Positions 48,577 to 53,031 of a DNA stretch of 53,031 nucleotides are shown piece by piece (positions within the stretch are counted from its first letter, which is position 1; the number at the start of each line of letters is the position of its first letter). A program made the position numbers and the translations under genes. The stretch is from NCBI GenBank assembly GCA_902788605.1, contig CADAKX010000023.1, forward strand, positions 1 through 53,031. The letters run 5' to 3'. This stretch comes from an uncultured Prevotellaceae bacterium (lineage in GTDB: Bacteria; Bacteroidota; Bacteroidia; Bacteroidales; Bacteroidaceae). Below the pieces are notes generated by a model. The model saw only the letters and a program-made list of their open reading frames with translations, was not told the origin of the DNA and ran no database searches.

Positions 48577-48598
48577 TAACCGTTCACCATTAAACGTT
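48571..48598. repeat. 14-bp tandem repeat bridging metG and the DUF6057 gene
   Basis: CACCATTAACCGTT (48571-48584) is followed at once by CACCATTAAACGTT (48585-48598). On the coding strand it supplies the DUF6057 start codon (48576) and reaches into the metG stop (48597-48599). Confidence 0.6.
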
Positions 48599-50640
48599 AA
48601 CCAACCTGGCTACCAGGCTTCACGTCCTTAGTGGTTGTTACCACGCTCAGGCTCTCGTCAGCATCCACAGCGCTGAGAATCATACCCTGACTCTCAATGC
48701 CCATCATGGTGCGTGGAGCGAAGTTGGCCACAAACAGGATGCGCTTGCCGATGAGTTCCTCAGGATTCTCATAGAAGGCGGCGATACCAGAACAGATGGT
48801 GCGGTCAACGCCAGAACCATCGTCGATGGTGAACTGCAGGAGCTTCTTGCTCTTCTTCACCTTCTGGCAGTCCTTCACCAAGCCCACACGGATGTCGAGC
48901 TTCTCGAAGTCCTCGAACGAAACGGTATCCTTGATAGGTGCGGCCTTATAGGCTGCTGCCTGATTGGCTTTCTTGGTAGCCTCGAGTTTGTCGAGCTGCT
49001 TCTGGATAACCTCATCCTCAATCTTCTCGAACAGCAGGGCAGGCTCGCCCAGCTGATGACCAGCCTCCAGGAGGTCGGTGCTTCCCAACTGCTCCCACTC
49101 GAAGCTGTCGATGTTCAGCATCTCGCGCAGTTTCTTGCTAGAGAAGGGCAGGAATGGCTCGAAGGCGATAGCGAGGTTAGCTGTCAACTGCAAGCAGATG
49201 TTCAGGATGGTCTCGCAGCGCTTGGGATCAGTCTTCCAAACCTTCCAAGGCTCGCACTCTGTGATATAGCGGTTACCAATACGAGCCAGGTTCATGGCCT
49301 CGAACTGAGCATCGCGGAACTTGAACTGCTCCAGCAGGGCCTCAACCTTAGCCTTTACATCCTTAAACTCCTCAAGGGCCTGCTTATCGACATCCTGCAA
49401 CTCGCCACAAGCAGGAACCACAGCGTTCCAGTACTTCTTGGTGAGCTGAAGGGCGCGATTCACGAAATTGCCATAGACAGCAACCAACTCATTGTTATTG
49501 CGATCCTGGAAGTCCTTCCAAGTGAAGTTGTTATCTTTTGTCTCAGGTGCGTTGGCTGTCAATACATAGCGCAATACATCCTGCTTGCCAGGCATATCTA
49601 CCAGATACTCGTGGAGCCATACAGCCCAGTTGCGAGAGGTAGAGATCTTATCGTTCTCAAGATTCAGGAACTCGTTGGCAGGTACGTTGTCAGGCATGAT
49701 ATACTTGCCGTGAGCCTTCATCATCACAGGGAAGATGATACAGTGGAACACGATGTTGTCCTTGCCAATGAAGTGAACCAGACGAGTATCCTCATCCTGC
49801 CACCACTGCTCCCAGTTGCCCCACTTCTCAGGGTGCTTCTCGCAGAGCTCCTTGGTGTTTGATACATAGCCGATAGGGGCGTCGAACCATACATACAGCA
49901 CTTTGCCGTCAGCACCCTCTACAGGCACAGGGATACCCCAATCCAAGTCGCGCGTCATAGCACGAGGCTGCAGGTCCATATCCAACCAAGACTTGCACTG
50001 GCCATAGACATTTGAGCGCCACTCCTTGTGCCCCTCCAGAATCCACTGCTTCAACCAGTCCTGATACTCGTTCAGAGGCAGATACCAGTTCTTGGTCTCC
50101 TTCAACACAGGGGTAGAACCACTGATAGTTGACTTGGGATTGATGAGCTCGGTGGGAGAGAGGTCGCGTCCGCACTTCTCACACTGGTCGCCATAGGCAC
50201 CCTCGTTGTGGCAGTAGGGGCACTCGCCCACCACGTAACGGTCGGCCAGGAACTGCTTGGCTTCCTCGTCGTAGAGCTGAGCGGTGGTCTTCTCCACCAA
50301 CTTGCCCTCGTCGTAGAGCTTTTTAAACCACTCGGCAGCGAACTTATGATGGGTTTCGCTGGTGGTACGGCTATAGATATCGAACGAGATACCAAACTCC
50401 TCGAACGAATCCTTGATCATCTTGTGATAACGGTCCACAACGTCCTGAGGGGTGATACCCTCCTTGCGGGCACGAACGGTGATGGGCACACCGTGTTCGT
50501 CAGAACCTCCGATGAACATCACGTCGCGCTTCTTCAGACGCAGGTACGTAAACGCCAGCCAGGTGACCAATATGCACGCCGCCATTGGCATAGGGCAGGG
50601 CAGAGGTCACAGTTATTCGCTTATATTTTTTCTGTTCCAT
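48597..50640 (-). CDS. metG: Methionyl-tRNA synthetase, reading frame broken near the N-terminus
   Basis: Class I aminoacyl-tRNA synthetase charging tRNA-Met. The true start is the ATG at 50640 ([20 protein letters not shown], then [14 protein letters not shown] with the HIGH motif). After VPA the frame shifts: Bacteroidota MetG continues DIYVRYLRLKK, but here GTACCTGC joins directly to GTCTGAAG and the other frame carries [19 protein letters not shown] onward to 48597. A deletion of about 23 bp between two TACCTGC copies explains this, at about 50541-50547. The rest is intact: zinc knuckle Cys pairs ([17 protein letters not shown]), KISTSRNW (the KMSKS equivalent) and the C-terminal tRNA-binding domain ([16 protein letters not shown]). 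Essential gene, so a sequence error or mixed population is likely. Confidence 0.93.
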
Positions 50641-50665
50641 TTTATATTATTGTGTATTTGGGGTG

Positions 50666-50673
50666 CAAAGTTA
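50666..50673 (-). promoter_or_regulatory. -7 promoter element of metG
   Basis: CAAAGTTA on the plus strand is TAACTTTG on the minus strand, about 26 bp before the metG ATG at 50640. This supports 50640 as the true start, outside the interrupted frame. The -33 region lacks a clear TTTG. Confidence 0.55.
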
Positions 50674-50684
50674 CAACTTTTTCT

Positions 50685-51413
50685 CTAAATATATTTGAGA
50701 ATATCGCTGAATTTCTCAATTTTTAGCAGTCGCTCGTGATCGATATCCTCAAAATGCTCCAACTGCCACGTCACGTGGAAGGGAATATGGATGGCCCATG
50801 CGCCGATGGCCAAGGCTGGGGCACAGTCGCTTTTCAGCGAGTTGCCAATCATCAGCAACTCTGAAGGGTGAATGCCCTGATGCTCGCAAAGGGCCAGAAA
50901 CTCGCGTTGGGTCTTGTCGGAGGTAATCTCTACGTCGTCGAAATATCTCAGCAGGCCTGAGCGCTTCAACTTGTTCTCCTGATCCTGCAACTCGCCCTTG
51001 GTGAAACAAACGAGCTTCAGGGATGAGAGGTTTGAGGGTAGAGGCGAGAGGTGAGACTCGTGGATTCTCTCTCTCAGCTCTTCCAGCGTTTCCTCTACGC
51101 CTGGCAGGGGTGTGGCTGGCAGGTGGAGCAGACGCTTGCAGTCTTGTAGAAGCTCGTCCAGTTGGGTCACTGAGAGGTCGTTGCCAGCAATGCGCATGGC
51201 TGTCTCTAAGATACTGATGGTGAAGGCTTTGCACCCATAGCCCAGGTCGGCCATGTTGCCCGACTCTGTCTTGAAGAGTTCCTGTTTGGGATTCTCACAA
51301 TAGGGCGCAATCAGGGTGTAGAGATGATTCTCCACCTCCTCGAAATAGCCCTGACAATCCCACAGGGTGTCATCAGCATCAAAGGCAATGACTTTAATCT
51401 TTTCTGTTATCAT
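50685..51413 (-). CDS. HAD family phosphatase with a repeat-derived insert
   Basis: A 242-aa haloacid dehalogenase-type hydrolase. Motif I is VIAFDADDTLWD (about 8-19, nucleophile and acid Asp), motif II lies in LVCFTKGELQDQ (Thr, about 139), motif III is Lys in the SDKTQREF region, and motif IV MIGNSLKSDCAPALAIG (about 192-208) supplies the acidic metal ligands. The segment SHLSPLPSNLSSLK just before motif II is low-complexity and not expected in the family; it is coded by a CTC/CCT-rich repeat (51020-51056). The substrate is unknown. Start at 51413; the adjacent Met 3 bp upstream is equally possible. Confidence 0.88.
   Translation of the reverse strand: MITEKIKVIAFDADDTLWDCQGYFEEVENHLYTLIAPYCENPKQELFKTESGNMADLGYGCKAFTISILETAMRIAGNDLSVTQLDELLQDCKRLLHLPATPLPGVEETLEELRERIHESHLSPLPSNLSSLKLVCFTKGELQDQENKLKRSGLLRYFDDVEITSDKTQREFLALCEHQGIHPSELLMIGNSLKSDCAPALAIGAWAIHIPFHVTWQLEHFEDIDHERLLKIEKFSDILKYI
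51020..51056. repeat. Pyrimidine-rich repeat inside the HAD gene
   Basis: On the coding strand the tract is built of CTCACCTCT/CGCCTCTACC/CTCAAACCTCT units and translates to HLSPLPSNLSSL. It sits just before motif II of the HAD domain, in the cap-core linker. Confidence 0.5.
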
Positions 51414-51428
51414 CATGAAATTTTGCTG

Positions 51429-51487
51429 CAAAATTAGAAAATTATTATGAATTCTGAATGATGAATTTGAATTATTTCGTATCTTTG
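51429..51487. promoter_or_regulatory. Divergent promoter region HAD / 51506 gene
   Basis: TATCTTTG at 51480-51487 reads rightward, starting a transcript about 12 nt before the Met at 51506. TAATTTTG on the minus strand (51429-51436) reads toward the HAD gene, about 16 bp before its ATG. -33 boxes are weak on both. Confidence 0.55.
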
Positions 51488-51505
51488 CGACGAAAATGCA
51501 GTAAG

Positions 51506-52030
51506 ATGAAAATGAATAGGCTACATCATGTGCTCGTATGGCTCAGCAGGATTCAATACTGCCGAGGCTTTGGCATTCAGTCGCCCACGGACTATCGCTT
51601 CGTGCGATACGTCATCAATGAGCACTGGCCTTACTATGCCTATGAGACCTTGGGCCAGAACGACGATTGGCTGCGCCGAAAGTTGGGACTGCTGTATTTC
51701 CGTCTGGCTAACGAGCGTCAGCCTAAGACCATTGTCGACTGGGTGGGCTTTCATGACTATCTGCAGGCAGGTTGCCAGAAAGCGCAACTGGTAGACGATG
51801 CCGAGGAGGTGGAGTTGGCTGTAATGTCTATCAAGACCGACTATCATCATCTCTTTGAGGAGTGCAACGCAGAGTCTGTGGTTGTCTTTCAGGACATCTA
51901 TCAATATCCAGAGTATTGGCACTGCATTGAGCACGACCCACGTGTCACCGTGGCTTTCGACCTTTACTACTGTGGCATCGTGATGTTTGACCCTAAACGC
52001 AAAAAACAATGTTACCAAATAAACTTCTAA
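51506..52030 (+). CDS. Uncharacterised protein, resembles the N-terminus of Bacteroidota methyltransferases
   Basis: A 174-aa protein. The opening RLHHVLVWLSRIQYCRGFGIQSPTDYRFVRYV recalls the GxHSPFxF N-terminal segment of Bacteroidota class I SAM-dependent methyltransferases, but the glycine-rich SAM-binding loop (motif I) is not visible; the later DWVGFHDYLQAG ... CNAESVVVFQDIYQYPEYW ... VTVAFDLYYCGIVMFDP fits the general shape of the fold. It may be a degenerate or divergent relative. The start follows the promoter at 51480; earlier Mets lie upstream of the transcript start. It precedes the adenosyltransferase gene by 3 bp. Confidence 0.6.
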   Translation: MKMNRLHHVLVWLSRIQYCRGFGIQSPTDYRFVRYVINEHWPYYAYETLGQNDDWLRRKLGLLYFRLANERQPKTIVDWVGFHDYLQAGCQKAQLVDDAEEVELAVMSIKTDYHHLFEECNAESVVVFQDIYQYPEYWHCIEHDPRVTVAFDLYYCGIVMFDPKRKKQCYQINF

Positions 52031-52033
52031 CCT

Positions 52034-52600
52034 ATGAAACTAACCAAGATTTATACTCGCACTGGCGACAAGGGAATGACCAGCCTGGTGGGAGGTATTC
52101 GTATTAAGAAAAGTAGTGTGAGACTGGAAGCCTATGGCACCGTCGATGAACTCTGTTCACATATCGGACTGCTCGTGGCGATGCTGCCAGACGATGATGA
52201 CGATAGGCCTTTGCTCATCCGTACGCAGAGCAATCTTTTCATCGTGGGCTCGCATCTTGCCACAGACCAGAGTAAGACACCCCTTCCTCCTTCAGGTCAA
52301 CTGCCAGAAGGAGAGGTGGAACTCCTGGAGCAGCGCATTGATGAACTCCTGGCCTTACTGCCAGAACCACAGGGTTTTATTTTGCCTGGTGGCACGATGG
52401 CTGCCTCCCAGTGTCATGTGTGTCGCACCGTATGTCGACGTTCAGAACGTCGTATCGATGCCTTGGCAGAAACAGATGTCGTAGGACCAGAAATCGTGCA
52501 ATTTGTCAACAGATTAAGCGATTATCTGTTCATTTTGGCAAAAAAAATAAATTTTAACGCAAAAAAAGACGAAATTATTTGGCAAAAACCTTGCAGATAA
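52034..52600 (+). CDS. PduO-type ATP:cob(I)alamin adenosyltransferase
   Basis: A 188-aa enzyme that makes adenosylcobalamin. The ATP-binding opening KIYTRTGDKGMTSLVGG (residues 4-20), RLEAYGTVDELCSHIG (30-45), FILPGGTMAAS with CRTVCRRSERR (conserved Arg residues, about 135) and VQFVNRLSDYLFILAKKIN near 157-175 are the family hallmarks. Many Bacteroidales need B12 for methylmalonyl-CoA mutase, which fits. The C-terminal end IIWQKPCR lies close to the next promoter. Confidence 0.94.
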   Translation: MKLTKIYTRTGDKGMTSLVGGIRIKKSSVRLEAYGTVDELCSHIGLLVAMLPDDDDDRPLLIRTQSNLFIVGSHLATDQSKTPLPPSGQLPEGEVELLEQRIDELLALLPEPQGFILPGGTMAASQCHVCRTVCRRSERRIDALAETDVVGPEIVQFVNRLSDYLFILAKKINFNAKKDEIIWQKPCR

Positions 52601-52620
52601 AAATCTTTTTACTACTTTTG
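52591..52620 (+). promoter_or_regulatory. Promoter of the DUF2795 gene
   Basis: TACTTTTG at 52613-52620 with a TTGC at 52591-52594, 18 bp upstream. It overlaps the end of the adenosyltransferase gene. Transcription would begin near 52626, about 33 nt before the ATG. Confidence 0.65.
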
Positions 52621-52658
52621 TGCCCAATTTCAGAAATCAATAAAAAAAGATAAATATT

Positions 52659-52880
52659 ATGTACTGGACACTTGAATTAGCATCTAAACTAGAAGACGCT
52701 CCCTGGCCCGCTACCAAGGAGGAGTTAATCGACTATGCCATCCGTTCTGGAGCCCCCCTTGAAGTTCTCGAGAACCTGCAGGAGATTGAGGACGAAGGTG
52801 ACATCTACGAAAGTATTGAGGATATCTGGCCAGACTATCCTACGAAAGAAGACTTTCTCTTCAACGAGGACGAGTATTAG
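52659..52880 (+). CDS. DUF2795 family small acidic protein
   Basis: A 73-aa acidic protein. MYWTLELASKLEDAPWPATKEELIDYAIRSGAP matches the DUF2795 core, and DIYESIEDIWPDYPTKEDFLFNEDEY is its acidic tail, well conserved in Bacteroidota. The function is unknown; the fold predicts a small helical protein. It has its own promoter and a strong terminator, so it is a single-gene unit that is probably well expressed. Confidence 0.88.
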   Translation: MYWTLELASKLEDAPWPATKEELIDYAIRSGAPLEVLENLQEIEDEGDIYESIEDIWPDYPTKEDFLFNEDEY

Positions 52881-52910
52881 TAGGATTTATTTAGTCTAAA
52901 TTATTTAATA

Positions 52911-52956
52911 CCAGCGAGATAGACAATTTTTATTTGTTTGTCTCGCTGGTGTTTTT
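52911..52956 (+). terminator. Terminator after the DUF2795 gene
   Basis: CCAGCGAGA (52911-52919) pairs with TCTCGCTGG (52941-52949), and the stem continues inward through AGACAA/TTGT with mismatches. TGTTTTT follows. It may also serve the partial convergent gene. Confidence 0.85.
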
Positions 52957-52962
52957 AGAGTA

Positions 52963-53031
52963 TCAAATGGCAATCAATTCCTGCCCCATCAGATGAAATG
53001 CTTGCTTGATTTCCTGCATTCGTTTACTACT
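52963..53031 (-). CDS. C-terminal end of an unidentified protein (partial)
   Basis: On the minus strand, 22 codons from the window edge read QEIKQAFHLMGQELIAI at the end before TGA at 52963-52965. The frame is open to the edge and convergent with DUF2795, with the terminator between. Too short to name. Confidence 0.4.
   Translation of the reverse strand, partial: SSKRMQEIKQAFHLMGQELIAI

Overview
The window looks like chromosomal DNA from a Bacteroidales bacterium, most likely Prevotellaceae (Prevotella/Segatella type). The signs are Bacteroidota-style promoters (TTTG, about 19-22 bp, TAnnTTTG) in front of many genes, almost no Shine-Dalgarno sequences, Bacteroidota-specific families (DUF4831, DUF4290, DUF6057, DUF2795, short ComEC, CarboxypepD_reg TonB receptor, YtrA-type ABC operon), and an Asp-type MurA. 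Most of it is dense housekeeping sequence; no rRNA, tRNA or CRISPR was seen.

Layout. 1-1865: a VapE-type primase/helicase gene between a partial gene and a gene remnant, with a small iteron-like repeat tract. 1900-10382: DUF4831 and NAD(P)HX repair (nnr) on the minus strand, divergent from hpt, adk, obg and a large TonB-dependent receptor. 10659-16834: minus-strand LysM/M23 and NlpC/P60 cell-wall hydrolases, recG, ispD, a GxxExxY gene and a DJ-1 gene, interspersed with arrays of a 19-bp repeat. 16910-20346: nadK, a four-fold palindrome array on an exact 21-bp period, then an ABC ATPase/permease/YtrA-type GntR operon with a likely operator. 20430-26110: a MacAB/TolC-type ABC efflux operon. 26175-28960: GH53 galactanase and ComEC. 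28953-34773: minus-strand operon tsaB-DUF4290-murA-rimM-dxr-rseP. 34929-37418: yicC-[DUF559 cassette]-gmk-nadD. 37428-45582: surface-glycan genes (GT2, flippase, GT14, acyltransferase, LicD, opine-type dehydrogenase, and a nucleotidyltransferase-PLP fusion). 45593-52880: a haem-motif PD40 lipoprotein, DUF6057, metG (frameshifted here), HAD phosphatase, an orphan protein, PduO-type adenosyltransferase and DUF2795. 52963-53031 is the end of another gene.

The most interesting signal is the pairing of small nuclease-like genes with palindromic repeats. Two unrelated 126-aa proteins, a GxxExxY protein (15685-16065) and a DUF559/Vsr-like protein (35877-36257), are each bracketed 35-40 bp away on both sides by inverted copies of a family-specific palindromic repeat (38 bp perfect; 31 bp with two mismatches). 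Both are AT-richer than their neighbours. Further copies of the same repeats occur alone, as tandem arrays, and even in frame inside coding sequences (gmk N-terminus; middle of the nucleotidyltransferase-PLP fusion). I infer a class of small cassettes in which a nuclease-fold protein is tied to the spread of its palindromic repeat, analogous to but distinct from RAYT/REP systems. Other points of note are the 21-bp-phased palindromes upstream of the ABC operon, a 23-bp deletion that breaks metG, an apparent in-frame deletion at the DJ-1 active-site helix, and a predicted route to CDP-activated amino alcohols feeding LicD.
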